Made by a program: the position numbers and the translations under genes. The notes beneath the pieces were generated by a model. It saw only the letters and a list, made by a program, of their open reading frames with translations. It ran no database searches and had not been told where the DNA came from. Positions 35,477 through 46,255 of a stretch of DNA of 64,000 bases are shown here, piece by piece (positions within the stretch are counted from its first letter, which is position 1; the number at the start of each line of letters is the position of its first letter). The DNA is taken from positions 186,001 to 250,000 of the forward strand of contig NZ_AZDI01000002.1 in the NCBI RefSeq assembly GCF_001434695.1. The letters are read 5' to 3'. Source of the DNA: Dellaglioa algida DSM 15638 (GTDB lineage: Bacteria > Bacillota > Bacilli > Lactobacillales > Lactobacillaceae).

Positions 35477-36628
35477 ATGATTTATTTTGATAATAGCGCA
35501 ACAACAAAAATTGCGCCCGAAGTTTTAGATACTTACAATAAAGTTAGCGAACAGGTTTGGGGTAACCCATCTAGCCTGAACAATTTGGGCGAAGTAGCTC
35601 ATAATTTATTGGAACAATCTCGACAACAAATTGCAAGTTTACTAAACGTACTTGAGGATGAAATTTTATTTACCGGAAGCGGTACTGAGGGGGATAACTG
35701 GGTAATTAAAGGAACGGCTATGGCAAAGATGAGTCATGGTAAACATTTAATTACGACAACAGTTGAACATCCCGCTGTCATGAATACGATGGCTCAACTA
35801 GAGCAGCTTGGATTTGAAGTGACCTATCTACCCGTTGATGATGAGGGCAGAATTAATGTTGAAGATTTAAAGGCTGCTTTAAGGTCTGATACGATTCTGG
35901 TTTCCGTTATGGCAGTTAATAATGAAATTGGAACGGTTCAACCTTTAGTTGAGATAGGCAATGTTCTAAAAGACTATCCGACCGTTCATTTTCACGTTGA
36001 CGCTGTTCAAGCTATTGGTAAAGGCGTGCAAGAAGCTTTTATGAGTGATCGAGTTGACTTTGTAACTTTTTCTGGTCATAAATTTCACGCGCCACGTGGA
36101 GTTGGGTTTATTTACAGCAAGCGAGGTCGCCATATTGAGCCACTTCTTACGGGTGGTGGACAAGAGCACAACTTACGTAGTGGAACTGAAAATGTACCCG
36201 CAATCGCAGGTATGTCCAAAGCATTACGTTTACTATTAGAGAACGAAACGGAAATGGTTACAAAACAAAAAACCGTTAAAGAAGTCGTCTTTAATCATAT
36301 TAACGAGTTTGGCAAGATAACTACTTTTTCAAAAATGCAGTCAAATTTTGCACCGCATATTTTATGTTTTGCCATCGAAGGTGTCCGTGGTGAATCAATT
36401 GTTCACGCATTTGAGAGTGAAGGGATTTATATTTCAACGACGAGTGCTTGTTCATCGAAGAAAAACCAGGCGTCTGGTACCTTACTCGCAATGAATGTCC
36501 CAGAGGCACTTGCAAAATCTGCTGTTCGAATTAGTTTTGATGAAAATAATACATTGGAAGAAGCAAAAGAATTTAATCGCGTTTTTGATATTTTGTATCA
36601 TAAATTTGAAAAAATTAATTCTAAATAA
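35477..36628 (+). CDS. Cysteine desulfurase (IscS/NifS type) for 4-thiouridine
   Basis: A 383-residue PLP enzyme of group I. The PLP lysine is in TFSGHKFHAPRG. The catalytic Cys is in a flexible loop, STTSACSSKKN, as in IscS/NifS. Position directly before thiI (15 bases) indicates it supplies sulfur for tRNA 4-thiouridine, as NifZ does in Bacillus. The SUF operon has its own desulfurase. Confidence 0.92.
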   Translation: MIYFDNSATTKIAPEVLDTYNKVSEQVWGNPSSLNNLGEVAHNLLEQSRQQIASLLNVLEDEILFTGSGTEGDNWVIKGTAMAKMSHGKHLITTTVEHPAVMNTMAQLEQLGFEVTYLPVDDEGRINVEDLKAALRSDTILVSVMAVNNEIGTVQPLVEIGNVLKDYPTVHFHVDAVQAIGKGVQEAFMSDRVDFVTFSGHKFHAPRGVGFIYSKRGRHIEPLLTGGGQEHNLRSGTENVPAIAGMSKALRLLLENETEMVTKQKTVKEVVFNHINEFGKITTFSKMQSNFAPHILCFAIEGVRGESIVHAFESEGIYISTTSACSSKKNQASGTLLAMNVPEALAKSAVRISFDENNTLEEAKEFNRVFDILYHKFEKINSK

Positions 36629-36643
36629 CGAAAGGATGTCGAC

Positions 36644-37861
36644 ATGCAATACACAGAAATAATGGTTCGTTACGGCGAATTATCAACAAAAGGAAAAAAT
36701 AAGAGGAACTTTATTGATCGTTTAGGAACTAATGTGCGTAATAGTTTACGTGGTTTTGATGACTTAGTTGTTAAAGCTAACCGTGATCGTATGCATATTA
36801 ATTTAAATGGTGATGATAGCGAACTAGTCATGCAACGTTTATCTCAGGTTTTTGGTATTCAAAACTTTTCACCCGCAATTCGTGTTGAACAAGATTTGGA
36901 TGCAGTAAAAGAAACAGCTGTTGCAATGGTTAGCGAACAGTTTGTTAAAGGAACAACTTTTAAAGTTAATACACGCCGTTCAGATCATGATTTTGAATTA
37001 GATACAAATGAAATGAATGATGAATTGGGTGGCTGGATTTTAGATCATGTCCCCGGTATTACCGTTAAAATGAAACAACCAGATATTATTTTGCGTGTTG
37101 AGGTCCGTGCTAATGGTATTTTCTTGTCATCTGAAACGCGCCAAGGTGCCGGTGGATTACCTGTTGGGACTGCTGGTAAAGGGATGCTCATGTTATCAGG
37201 TGGTATTGATTCGCCAGTTGCAGGTTATCTTGGTATGAAGCGTGGTGTTTCAATGGAAATGGTTCATTTCTTTAGCCCACCTTATACAAGCGAACAAGCC
37301 CTAGCTAAGGCAAAAGAGTTAACAGTTAAATTGACACCTTATGTTGGTACGATTCAATTTATTGAGGTGCCATTTACCGAAATTCAAGAACAAATTAAAC
37401 ATGATGTTCCGGAACCATACTTGATGACCATTACACGTCGTTTCATGTTACGTTTAACTGAGAAAATTGCTGAATTACGTGGCGGATTGGCTATCTTTAA
37501 TGGTGAGTCATTAGGCCAAGTGGCTTCTCAAACACTTGAAAGTATGGTCGCAATTAACGACGTTACAACGATGCCTATCATTCGTCCAGTTGTTTCAATG
37601 GATAAAAATGAAATCATTGATGTTGCTAAGAAGATTGACACATTCGATCTTTCAATTAAACCTTTTGAAGATTGTTGTACTATTTTTGCGCCACCAGCAC
37701 CTAAAACTAAACCTCGTTTAGACCGTTCAAGAGAATTTGAAGCTCGTTTAGATATTGATGGTTTAATAGAACGTGCTTTAGCGGGTGTTAAAGTGACAAA
37801 AATTCATATTGGTGAAGAGTACTTAAATGAAAATAGTAGTCTGTTTGCAGAATTACTCTAA
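36644..37861 (+). CDS. thiI: ThiI, tRNA 4-thiouridine synthase
   Basis: A 405-residue ThiI with a ferredoxin-like plus THUMP N-terminus ([13 protein letters not shown]). The PP-loop is [21 protein letters not shown] single Cys pair near the C-terminus (FEDCCTIF) is present. The rhodanese domain of the enterobacterial protein is absent, as is usual in Firmicutes. It adenylates U8 of tRNA and inserts sulfur. It forms an operon with the desulfurase gene. Confidence 0.95.
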   Translation: MQYTEIMVRYGELSTKGKNKRNFIDRLGTNVRNSLRGFDDLVVKANRDRMHINLNGDDSELVMQRLSQVFGIQNFSPAIRVEQDLDAVKETAVAMVSEQFVKGTTFKVNTRRSDHDFELDTNEMNDELGGWILDHVPGITVKMKQPDIILRVEVRANGIFLSSETRQGAGGLPVGTAGKGMLMLSGGIDSPVAGYLGMKRGVSMEMVHFFSPPYTSEQALAKAKELTVKLTPYVGTIQFIEVPFTEIQEQIKHDVPEPYLMTITRRFMLRLTEKIAELRGGLAIFNGESLGQVASQTLESMVAINDVTTMPIIRPVVSMDKNEIIDVAKKIDTFDLSIKPFEDCCTIFAPPAPKTKPRLDRSREFEARLDIDGLIERALAGVKVTKIHIGEEYLNENSSLFAELL

Positions 37862-37871
37862 AGGTCACTTT

Positions 37872-37903
37872 AAGATTAGAAACTAGTTTCTAATCTTTTT
37901 TTG
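37872..37903 (+). terminator. Terminator of nifS-thiI operon
   Basis: A 13-bp perfect stem (37872-37884 / 37885-37897) with the loop folded from its tip, followed by a T run. Confidence 0.85.
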
Positions 37904-37975
37904 CGTAATCAAATAAGTCGCTTCGTGACTCAAAATTGCGTAGAATGGTAGTTATAGAAGAAAGGGTGGTCAATT

Positions 37976-38464
37976 ATGAAAGTAACTCGTCATGGTAATG
38001 AAATGGATACAGTAGGTGAAGCACCAAAAGTAGGAGATATTTTCCCAACAGTTATTGCTTACGATGAAGATGATCAAGCAGTAACGTTACCAAAGAATAC
38101 CGGGAAAAAACTTTTATTAAGTGTTGTCCCAAGTATTAATACGCGCGTTTGTAGTATAGAAACAAAACGGTTTAACATGGAAGCTGACAATTTTAAAGAG
38201 GTTGAATTTATTACGGTCTCAGATGATTCAAAAGAAGACCAAAAGAATTGGTGTGCTGCTGAGGGCGTAACTAATTTACAATTACTTCATGCAGATAAGG
38301 GTGATTTTGCTGAAATTACTGGGTTAGATGTCCCAGAATTCGGTCATATGGCAAGAATGGTTTTTATTTTAGATGAAACTGGACGTGTTGTATATGAGGA
38401 ATTAGTTACAGAAATTTCGAGTGAACCCGATTACGCCAAACTTCTTAACGAACTAAAAAAATAA
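37976..38464 (+). CDS. tpx: Thiol peroxidase Tpx
   Basis: A 162-residue 2-Cys peroxiredoxin of the Tpx group. The peroxidatic Cys is in VVPSINTRVCSIETKRF and the resolving Cys in NWCAAEG. It reduces hydroperoxides with thioredoxin. AAAGGGTGG precedes the ATG. It stands alone, and the valS promoter follows. Confidence 0.93.
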   Translation: MKVTRHGNEMDTVGEAPKVGDIFPTVIAYDEDDQAVTLPKNTGKKLLLSVVPSINTRVCSIETKRFNMEADNFKEVEFITVSDDSKEDQKNWCAAEGVTNLQLLHADKGDFAEITGLDVPEFGHMARMVFILDETGRVVYEELVTEISSEPDYAKLLNELKK

Positions 38465-38468
38465 GATA

Positions 38469-38497
38469 TTGACGGTTTTTAGAATAAACGCTAAAAT
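38469..38497 (+). promoter_or_regulatory. Promoter of valS leader
   Basis: TTGACG (38469-38474), 17 bases, TAAAAT (38492-38497). Confidence 0.75.
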
Positions 38498-38503
38498 ATG
38501 ACT

Positions 38504-38735
38504 ACAGACGAAGAACGAGAACACCAGTCATTTCAGAGATAAAATGCTAGGCTGAAACATTTTAATCAGACACTATGGTGGTAGCTCGGGAGTTGTTATT
38601 CTGAAATTAAGTAGGAGTAACCGGACATTATGGTTCGTTAAAAAAAGTAATTAAGAGGGGTTAAAACCCAATTTAGGTGGTACCACGGCGCTGTCGTCCT
38701 AAAACAGAAATGTTTTTTGATGACGGTGTTTTTTT
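38504..38735 (+). promoter_or_regulatory. T-box riboswitch, valine (specifier GUA)
   Basis: A complete T-box leader. The Stem I base pairs CGAG-AA-CACC with GGTG-GTAG-CTCG, leaving GTA (38581-38583) plus a purine in the specifier loop, a valine codon. The T-box AGGTGGTACCACGG is at 38675-38688. The terminator right arm GATGACGGTG with T7 follows (38719-38735). Uncharged tRNA-Val should permit read-through into valS. Confidence 0.93.
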
Positions 38736-38773
38736 ATGCCTAAAATAAAATTAATGAACGAAAAGGAGAATTC

Positions 38774-41419
38774 ATGACAAAAGAAGTTGAACTATCAACA
38801 AAATATGATCCAAGTCAGGTTGAACCTGGCCGTTATGAAGAATGGTTGAAAAAAGATTTATTTAAACCAAATGCCAATCCGGAAGCAAAACCGTACTCAA
38901 TTGTTATTCCACCACCAAATGTAACGGGTAAGCTGCATTTAGGACATGCTTGGGATACGACGTTACAAGATATCTTAATCAGACAAAAAAGAATGCAAGG
39001 TTTTGATACGCTTTGGTTACCGGGGATGGATCACGCGGGAATTGCGACGCAAGCCAAAGTTGAAGCTAAATTAGCTGAGCAAGGCGTAACACGTTATGAT
39101 TTAGGCCGCGAAAAATTTGTGGAACAAGTTTGGGATTGGAAAGACGAATACGCTGATGTCATCCATAAACAATGGGCAAAAATGGGTCTATCTTTAGATT
39201 ACAGTCGCGAACGATTCACTTTAGATGATGGATTATCTGACGCCGTAAAGAAAGTATTTGTTAATTTATATAATAAAGGCTTAATTTATCGTGGTGAGTA
39301 CATTATTAATTGGGATCCTAAGGCAAGAACTGCTTTATCAGATATTGAAGTTATCCATCAAGATGACGAAGGCGCATTTTATCATGTTAAATACCCATTT
39401 GCCGATGGCTCAGGATTTATTGAAATTGCGACAACTCGTCCTGAAACAATGATGGGAGATGTTGCGGTAGCCGTTCATCCTGATGATGATCGTTACAAAG
39501 ACATCGTTGGTAAAAAAGTTATTCTACCACTCGTTAACAAGGAAATTCCAATTATCACGGATCATTATGTTGATATGGGATTTGGTACAGGGATGGTTAA
39601 AATAACACCAGCGCATGATCCTAATGATTTCGAAGTCGGTAACCGTCATGATTTACCTCGTATTAATACAATGAATGAAGACGCAACAATGAACGAAAAT
39701 GCCGGCAAATATGTTGGGATGGATCGTTTTGAAGCACGCAAGGCGATTGTTAAAGATCTTGAAGCAGAAGATTTAATGATCAAGATTGATCCAATTACAC
39801 ATAGTGTTGGTCATTCTGAAAGAACCGGTGTTCAAGTTGAAGCGCGCTTATCAACACAATGGTTTGTTAAGATGAAGCCACTTGCTGAAGAAGCTTTGAA
39901 ATTCCAACAAGGTGAAGATAAAGTTGGATTCGTACCAGAACGCTTTGAAAATACCTTTACACAATGGATGGAGAATGTTCATGATTGGGTTATCTCACGT
40001 CAATTATGGTGGGGTCATCAAATCCCAGCTTGGTACCATAAGGAAACTGGCGAAATGTACGTTGGAGAAGTTGCACCAACGGATATTGAAAACTGGGAAC
40101 AAGACAATGATGTCTTAGATACTTGGTTCTCAAGTGCTCTATGGCCTTTCTCAACAATGGGCTGGCCAAATACGGATGCCCCTGATTATAAACGTTATTT
40201 CCCAACAAATACACTTGTTACGGGATATGATATTATCTTCTTCTGGGTATCACGCATGATTTTCCAAAGTCTAGAATTTACCGATGAACGTCCATTTGAA
40301 CATGTTTTAATTCACGGATTAATTCGTGATGAAAGTGGTCGTAAAATGAGTAAATCACTTGGGAACGGAATTGACCCAATGGACGTTATTGAAAAATATG
40401 GCGCTGATGCACTTCGTTGGTTCTTATCAAATGGTTCCGCACCAGGACAAGATGTCCGTTTTAGTTACACTAAAATGGATGCTTCATGGAACTTTATCAA
40501 TAAGATTTGGAACGCTAGTCGTTTTGTAATTATGAACTTAGATGGTGTTGATAAGATTGAATTACCAGCTAAGTCAGAATGGCAACTTGTTGATAAGTGG
40601 ATACTTAGTCGTTTAAATACGACTGTTTCTGAAGTTACACGATTATTTGATACTTTTGAATTTGGTGAAGCTGGCCGTGCGCTATATAATTTCATCTGGA
40701 ATGATTTCTGTGATTGGTATATTGAAATGAGTAAAGAAAATCTTAACGGTGATAACCAAGCTATTAAGCAAAATACACAACAAATTTTAGCTTATGTCTT
40801 AGATCAAACGTTAAAACTACTTCACCCAATCATGCCATTTGTTACTGAAGAGTTATGGCTAACGATGCCTCATGAAGGAGAATCAATTGTTGTAGCTGAT
40901 TATCCCGTTGTCCACTCAGAATTTGAAGATGAACAATCCGTTACTGACATGAATAATTTAATTGAATTGATTCGTGCCGTTAGAAATAATCGTGCGGAAG
41001 TTAATGCACCCATGTCTAGTGCGGTCGATTTATTGATTAAAACAACGGATGATAAAACAAAGGTTATTTTCGAGAATAATCAAGAATTTATCCAACGCTT
41101 CTGTCATCCTAAAGAGCTTCAAATCAGCCCAGATGTTATTGCGCCTAAACTTGCAATGACGTCTGTGATAACAGGGGCAGAGATTTATATGCCACTTGCG
41201 GAATTAATTGATTTGAACGACGAAATTGCTCGCCTTGAAAAAGAAGTTAAAAAACTTGATGGTGAAGTAATGCGTGGAACTAAGAAGCTTGGCAATGAAA
41301 AATTTGTTGCTAGCGCTCCAGAAGCAGTTGTGACAAAAGAAAAAGAAAAACTAGCTGATTACCAAATTAAATTAGCTGCAACTAGGGACAGGATTTCTGA
41401 TTTAAAAGCAGAAGCTTAA
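38774..41419 (+). CDS. valS: Valyl-tRNA synthetase
   Basis: An 881-residue class I synthetase. The HIGH motif is in [21 protein letters not shown] in [14 protein letters not shown], and the editing domain has [12 protein letters not shown]-terminal coiled-coil arm ([14 protein letters not shown]) is specific to ValS. AAAGGAGA precedes the ATG. It is under T-box control. Confidence 0.98.
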   Translation: MTKEVELSTKYDPSQVEPGRYEEWLKKDLFKPNANPEAKPYSIVIPPPNVTGKLHLGHAWDTTLQDILIRQKRMQGFDTLWLPGMDHAGIATQAKVEAKLAEQGVTRYDLGREKFVEQVWDWKDEYADVIHKQWAKMGLSLDYSRERFTLDDGLSDAVKKVFVNLYNKGLIYRGEYIINWDPKARTALSDIEVIHQDDEGAFYHVKYPFADGSGFIEIATTRPETMMGDVAVAVHPDDDRYKDIVGKKVILPLVNKEIPIITDHYVDMGFGTGMVKITPAHDPNDFEVGNRHDLPRINTMNEDATMNENAGKYVGMDRFEARKAIVKDLEAEDLMIKIDPITHSVGHSERTGVQVEARLSTQWFVKMKPLAEEALKFQQGEDKVGFVPERFENTFTQWMENVHDWVISRQLWWGHQIPAWYHKETGEMYVGEVAPTDIENWEQDNDVLDTWFSSALWPFSTMGWPNTDAPDYKRYFPTNTLVTGYDIIFFWVSRMIFQSLEFTDERPFEHVLIHGLIRDESGRKMSKSLGNGIDPMDVIEKYGADALRWFLSNGSAPGQDVRFSYTKMDASWNFINKIWNASRFVIMNLDGVDKIELPAKSEWQLVDKWILSRLNTTVSEVTRLFDTFEFGEAGRALYNFIWNDFCDWYIEMSKENLNGDNQAIKQNTQQILAYVLDQTLKLLHPIMPFVTEELWLTMPHEGESIVVADYPVVHSEFEDEQSVTDMNNLIELIRAVRNNRAEVNAPMSSAVDLLIKTTDDKTKVIFENNQEFIQRFCHPKELQISPDVIAPKLAMTSVITGAEIYMPLAELIDLNDEIARLEKEVKKLDGEVMRGTKKLGNEKFVASAPEAVVTKEKEKLADYQIKLAATRDRISDLKAEA

Positions 41420-41428
41420 CCTAACAAT

Positions 41429-41475
41429 ATAGAGGTATTTCGGGTACAATAACCTGAGATACTTCTATTTTTTTA
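41429..41475 (+). terminator. Terminator between valS and folC
   Basis: A 17-bp stem with G-U pairs (41429-41445 / 41452-41468) followed by T7. It may only attenuate, because folC starts 18 bases later without a visible promoter. Confidence 0.8.
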
Positions 41476-41492
41476 GAAAGTGGGACTGGAAA

Positions 41493-42803
41493 TTGATCAC
41501 AAATTATGAAGAAGCAATTGCATTTATTCATGGCAGAACACAATTTAAAAAAAGCCCATCTTTGGGGAGAATGAAATCGTTGATGCAACGATTGGATAAT
41601 CCGCAAGATAATATAACCATGATTCATGTCGCGGGAACGAATGGAAAGGGATCAACAGTCGCCTTTTTGCGTGAATTATTCATTGCGCAGGGACTAAGTG
41701 TAGGGACGTACACATCACCTTTTATTGTGAAATTTAATGAACGTATCTCGTTAAATGGACGGATGATTGATGATGACGCTTTATTGAGTTTAGTTAATAT
41801 TGTAAAGCCAACTATTGACCAAATGGATATCGAATTAGCTGATTTGGAAGGTGGGCCAACTGAATTTGAGATTATCACGGCAATGATGTTTGTTTACTTT
41901 GGTGTGAGTCATCCAGTAGACATTGTAGTTGTTGAAACCGGGTTAGGTGGAAAATACGATTCAACTAATATTATTGACCCCATTCTTTCAGTTATAACAA
42001 CGATTGGATTAGATCATATGAAAATTTTGGGTGATACGATTGAAAAAATTGCCCAACAGAAGGCGGGCATTATTAAACATAATCGTCCGCTTGTCGTTGG
42101 TAATGTCACTGATGCCGTCTTTCAGGTTATTACCGAAGAAGCTGAAAAGAAAAATAGCCATATAGCTCGGTTAGGCTTTGATTTTAAAGTGAAATCTGAA
42201 GGCGTTAAATCATCTTGGGCAGAAGTTCTAACATATCATTCAAAAGAACTGACAATAAAGCAACTTACAGTTCCTTTGTTGGGAATGTTTCAAGATGAGA
42301 ATGCAGCAACGGCAATTGCTGCATTTGAGCAAGTCGCCAGTATTCAAGGTTGGGCACCTAATATGAAACTAATTAGACAAGGGATTAATGCAACAACGTG
42401 GCCGGGACGTTTTGAAAAAGTAAATGATGAACCACTAGTTGTTTTGGATGGTGCACATAACGTTGCGGCAATAGATAGGATTGTTCAGTTATTACGGACG
42501 CGTTTTCAAGATAAAGAGATAACAATTATCTTTTCGGTATTGGCTGATAAACAAGGTGAGCAGATGCTTAAAAAATTAGTAACGGTACCTAATGCGCATA
42601 TTATTTTGACACAATTTGCGGGTCCAAGAAAAGTAAGTCAATTAAATGATTTTGACATCACGCAATTTAAAAATGTATCGTTTCAAGATAATTGGAAAAC
42701 TGCATTAGTCCAAAGTGTTCATTCAATGTCGACTGACGATTTATTGCTTGTGACAGGTTCACTTTATTTTATTTCAGAAGTTCGTCGTTATTTTATCGAA
42801 TAA
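41493..42803 (+). CDS. folC: Folylpolyglutamate/dihydrofolate synthase FolC
   Basis: A 436-residue Mur-ligase-like enzyme that adds glutamate to folates. The P-loop is HVAGTNGKGST and the second motif is LDGAHNVAA; ETGLGGKYDSTN is typical. The start is TTG at 41493, following TGGGACTGGA; no in-frame ATG gives a complete N-terminus. The order valS-folC is usual in lactobacilli. Confidence 0.94.
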   Translation: MITNYEEAIAFIHGRTQFKKSPSLGRMKSLMQRLDNPQDNITMIHVAGTNGKGSTVAFLRELFIAQGLSVGTYTSPFIVKFNERISLNGRMIDDDALLSLVNIVKPTIDQMDIELADLEGGPTEFEIITAMMFVYFGVSHPVDIVVVETGLGGKYDSTNIIDPILSVITTIGLDHMKILGDTIEKIAQQKAGIIKHNRPLVVGNVTDAVFQVITEEAEKKNSHIARLGFDFKVKSEGVKSSWAEVLTYHSKELTIKQLTVPLLGMFQDENAATAIAAFEQVASIQGWAPNMKLIRQGINATTWPGRFEKVNDEPLVVLDGAHNVAAIDRIVQLLRTRFQDKEITIIFSVLADKQGEQMLKKLVTVPNAHIILTQFAGPRKVSQLNDFDITQFKNVSFQDNWKTALVQSVHSMSTDDLLLVTGSLYFISEVRRYFIE

Positions 42804-42855
42804 TAATTTTATCACGTAAATTTATCGTATTTAGTTAGAAATAGGAGGAATTGAG

Positions 42856-43536
42856 ATGTCACTTATTTCTAACTGCCCAAATGAGTATTTATTAAACCAA
42901 ATTAAAAAGTATCAATGTGATAATTTGACGGATAGAGAATTACTAACGGTTATATTTAGTTTATTATTAACGAAGTCTACCGATATTGACCGGGCAATCA
43001 CTTATTTTTCTTCGCGTTACCAATCACTTGGACAACTTAAAAAAGCGTGTTTAACTGATTATCATCTATTATTAGGTGAGAAAAATGAAGCGTCGGCGTT
43101 ACAATTACAGGCCATAATTACACTTGGTGCACGGGTTAACAGCGAACCACATTTCATTTGTGGCCAAATTTGCTCAAGTCATGACGCCGGGGAAAGAATG
43201 GTCGCGGAGTTGAGCGGATTGAATCAAGAATATTTAATTGGGTTATTTTTGGATACTAAGAATCAGATTGTGAAGCAAGAAACGCTATTTATTGGAACCT
43301 TAAATTCTGCGACAGTTCATCCAAGGGATGTTTTTGCGGTTGCATTGAAGTATGGTGCGGCTAAGATAATATTAGTTCATAATCATCCAAGTGGAGACGT
43401 TACGCCTTCCAAAAATGATATTATATTTTCTAAACGAGTTGAAAAGTGTGGAATCCTTATGGGTATCGAATTATTGGACCATATTATTTCAGGTAATACC
43501 AACTATCTTAGTATGAAAGAAGAGAGCGTCCTTTGA
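42856..43536 (+). CDS. radC: RadC-like JAB/MPN domain protein
   Basis: A 226-residue protein with an N-terminal helix-hairpin region and a C-terminal JAB domain. The metal motif is VHNHPSGDVTPSKND, with an upstream Glu likely in the metal site. Its biological role in repair is uncertain despite the name. AGGAGG precedes the ATG. The stop lies inside the terminator stem. Confidence 0.92.
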   Translation: MSLISNCPNEYLLNQIKKYQCDNLTDRELLTVIFSLLLTKSTDIDRAITYFSSRYQSLGQLKKACLTDYHLLLGEKNEASALQLQAIITLGARVNSEPHFICGQICSSHDAGERMVAELSGLNQEYLIGLFLDTKNQIVKQETLFIGTLNSATVHPRDVFAVALKYGAAKIILVHNHPSGDVTPSKNDIIFSKRVEKCGILMGIELLDHIISGNTNYLSMKEESVL

Positions 43537-43555
43537 ATATCAAGGGCGCTCTCTT
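43520..43555 (+). terminator. Terminator of radC overlapping its coding end
   Basis: A 16-bp stem (43520-43536 / 43540-43555). The 5' arm is the last 17 bases of radC, including its TGA. Confidence 0.85.
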
Positions 43556-43683
43556 GTTCTATGAAAATAGATATGATAGACTTAATAACGTTATGGGTTC
43601 AGGTTTAAATCACTTATAACTAATTTAAGATAATCTTAATAAAATTTAGCAAATATTGAATGAAATCTCACTTTTGATTATGA

Positions 43684-43689
43684 TATAAT
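43684..43689 (+). promoter_or_regulatory. -10 box of the mreB promoter
   Basis: A perfect TATAAT in the 190-base spacer before mreB. A convincing -35 at 17 bases is not seen. Confidence 0.45.
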
Positions 43690-43744
43690 ATGAAGACTAC
43701 GAATAAAAGCGCCTAGAAGGCTGACGATGAAGGGAAGAAAGACT

Positions 43745-44749
43745 GTGTTTGGATTTGGAACAAAGAATATTGGAATTGATTTAGGAACAGCTAATACAAT
43801 CGTGTATGTTGAAGGAAAAGGTATCGTTTTACGTGAACCTTCAGTCGTCGCTAAAAATGTTAAAACGGATGAAATTGTTTCTGTTGGAGAAGATGCTCGT
43901 GCAATGATCGGCCGTACACCAAGTAGCATTGTGGCCATTCGCCCAATGAAAGACGGGGTAATTGCTGATTATGACACAACAGTTGCTATGATGAAATATT
44001 ACATTCAAAAAGCTTTAGGTAAATCTGCGGGTAAACCTTACGTGATGGTTTGTGTACCAAGTGGTGTTACAGAAGTTGAAAAACGTGCCGTTATCGATGC
44101 AACTCGTGTTGCTGGTGCGCGTGACGCCTACGTTATCGAAGAACCTTTTGCCGCAGCAGTTGGTGCTGGATTACCAGTTATGGATCCAACAGGTAGCATG
44201 GTTGTTGATATCGGTGGTGGTACAACTGATGTTGCTACTATTTCTTTAGGTGGTATTGTTTCAAGTCGTTCTATTAGAATGGCTGGCGATAAATTAGACG
44301 ATTCAATTGTGTCATATATTCGTCAAAACTTTAACTTATTGATTGGTGAAAGAACTGCCGAACAATTAAAAATGGATATTGCATCTGCCTCAGTTGAGGA
44401 AGCTGCTTCAATTGCCGATGCAACTGTTAGAGGGCGTGATTTAATTACGGGTCTTCCTAAGACGGTTACGATTAAAGCAACTGATATCGCAGTTGCCATT
44501 CAAGAATCTATTACTGAAATTATTACAGCTATCAAAGAAACTTTGGAAGAAACTTCTCCAGAAATTGCTGCTGATGTAATTGATCATGGTATCGTCTTAA
44601 CCGGTGGTGGCGCATTATTGAAGAATTTATCAGAAGTTATTTCAGAAGTAACAAAAGTTCCAGTCTTTATCGCAAATGATCCGCTTGACTGTGTTGCAAT
44701 TGGTACAGGTGAATCATTGAAGAGTATTGACGTAATGAAGAAAAGATAG
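43745..44749 (+). CDS. mreB: Rod-shape determining protein MreB
   Basis: An actin-like protein of 334 residues from the GTG at 43745. Nucleotide motifs: [23 protein letters not shown] and [11 protein letters not shown]. It organises lateral wall synthesis. Two starts are possible. ATG at 43727 follows AGAAGG. GTG at 43745 follows AAGGGAAG and gives MFGFGTKN, the form I recall for relatives, so I prefer it. A terminator follows before mreC. Confidence 0.96.
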   Translation: MFGFGTKNIGIDLGTANTIVYVEGKGIVLREPSVVAKNVKTDEIVSVGEDARAMIGRTPSSIVAIRPMKDGVIADYDTTVAMMKYYIQKALGKSAGKPYVMVCVPSGVTEVEKRAVIDATRVAGARDAYVIEEPFAAAVGAGLPVMDPTGSMVVDIGGGTTDVATISLGGIVSSRSIRMAGDKLDDSIVSYIRQNFNLLIGERTAEQLKMDIASASVEEAASIADATVRGRDLITGLPKTVTIKATDIAVAIQESITEIITAIKETLEETSPEIAADVIDHGIVLTGGGALLKNLSEVISEVTKVPVFIANDPLDCVAIGTGESLKSIDVMKKR

Positions 44750-44777
44750 TTTTAAAAATCACATAAGCTAGAAAATA

Positions 44778-44816
44778 AAGAGGTTGGAGGTTATTCATCC
44801 AACCTCTTAATTTTTT
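44778..44816 (+). terminator. Terminator after mreB
   Basis: An 11-bp perfect stem (44778-44788 / 44798-44808) with a 9-base loop and T6. It separates mreB from mreCD-minCD. Confidence 0.85.
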
Positions 44817-44849
44817 AGTTAATCATAAGGTAAGTGGAGGATAGCGAAC

Positions 44850-45701
44850 ATGCAAAAATTTTTTTCAAATAGAAGACTAATAATCATTTTAATTGCCATT
44901 ATTGTGAGCTTTAGTTTAATTTCATTTTCAGTTTCCGTTAGAAATAAAAAATCAACACCGCCGCTAATTCAAGAATTTGGCAATGATGTTGTTGGTCTAT
45001 TTGATAGAGCAGTTAGTTATCCTGCAAATGGCTTAAAAAGTTCAGTTGTTGGCATATCTGATCTTTTAAATACATACCAAGAAAATCAGAAATTAAAAAA
45101 ACAAGTTGATAAATTAGCACAGGTTCAAGTTGAATCGGATACTGTCAAAAATGAAAATAAACAATTAAAAAAAGAATTGAAGTTAAACAGTACATTGACT
45201 GATTATACGTCGATAAATGCTTCAGTCTTAACGCGGCTACCTTCGGGTTGGTTAAACCAACTTGTTATTAGCAAGGGTAGTGCATCAGGTGTTAAAAAGA
45301 ATGCACCAGTAATGGCTGGCTCTGGATTGATTGGTCGAGTGATTGAGGTTAATAAAACCAATAGTAAGGTTGAATTAATATCAACTACAAATGATTCTGC
45401 TAATCGATTTGCCGTGCAGGTAACTAATTCTGATGGTGACATTGTTAACGGATTAATCACTGGTTATGATAAGACAGATAATTTATTAATTATGGGTCAA
45501 ATTACTTCCAAAAAATCCTTGAAAAAGGGTGATGCAGTTGTGACCTCTGGTCTTGGTGGTACAACACCGAAAGGCTTAAATATTGGAGATGTATCTAAGA
45601 TTGAAAAGGGTGATTACGGCCTTGCATCTAAAATATATATTAAACCTGCGGCAGATCTGAGCGATTTGACAGTAGTCACAATTGCTCAGACTCTAAATTA
45701 G
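44850..45701 (+). CDS. mreC: Rod-shape determining protein MreC
   Basis: A 283-residue bitopic protein with one transmembrane helix (about residues 9-28). A coiled coil follows (about 75-110), then the beta-rich MreC domain with SGLIGRVIEV and VTSGLGGTTPKGLNIG. It links MreB to penicillin-binding proteins outside the membrane. It leads an operon with mreD, minC and minD. Confidence 0.94.
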   Translation: MQKFFSNRRLIIILIAIIVSFSLISFSVSVRNKKSTPPLIQEFGNDVVGLFDRAVSYPANGLKSSVVGISDLLNTYQENQKLKKQVDKLAQVQVESDTVKNENKQLKKELKLNSTLTDYTSINASVLTRLPSGWLNQLVISKGSASGVKKNAPVMAGSGLIGRVIEVNKTNSKVELISTTNDSANRFAVQVTNSDGDIVNGLITGYDKTDNLLIMGQITSKKSLKKGDAVVTSGLGGTTPKGLNIGDVSKIEKGDYGLASKIYIKPAADLSDLTVVTIAQTLN

Positions 45702-45714
45702 AAGGTGAAAATAA

Positions 45715-46236
45715 ATGAAAAATAAAAATAAGCGGTACCTTTTTCCGGCGGGAATGATTATTTCTTTCTTTTTGGATGGTACAATACAATTTATTTTTAC
45801 ACCACAATTACAATCGCAAACAACCATTATGGTTAGCCATCTGTTATTGCTATGGTTAATAATGGGTATCTTTTATTCAGATAATAAACACCTTGAACTA
45901 TGGGCATTTGGGATTGGATTAGCCTTTGATAGTTACTACACTGGCATTCTAGGTGTCTATATGATTCTATTACCGCTAATTGTTTACTTGACTAAAATTG
46001 CCTATCAATATTTTGAACCGTCATTTTTCGTTTTATTACTTATTTATTTTATTGATTTAACGGTTTTAGAGGTCTCATACTATGCGATTAATGAGATGAT
46101 AGGATTTGCTAATGAATCTGTAACGACGTTTATTAGTACATCATTTGGACCAACGTTAGCATTTAATTTAGTGTTATTCGTGATTTTGTACTATCCAATA
46201 TCAAAATTAATGGAATCAGTGAATCGATATAATTAA
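45715..46236 (+). CDS. mreD: Rod-shape determining protein MreD
   Basis: A 173-residue membrane protein with about five hydrophobic segments. It follows mreC after 13 bases, and its segment GLAFDSYYTGILGVYMILLP fits MreD. AAGGTGA precedes the ATG. Confidence 0.88.
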   Translation: MKNKNKRYLFPAGMIISFFLDGTIQFIFTPQLQSQTTIMVSHLLLLWLIMGIFYSDNKHLELWAFGIGLAFDSYYTGILGVYMILLPLIVYLTKIAYQYFEPSFFVLLLIYFIDLTVLEVSYYAINEMIGFANESVTTFISTSFGPTLAFNLVLFVILYYPISKLMESVNRYN

Positions 46237-46255
46237 GACTTAGGGGTGAATGTAA

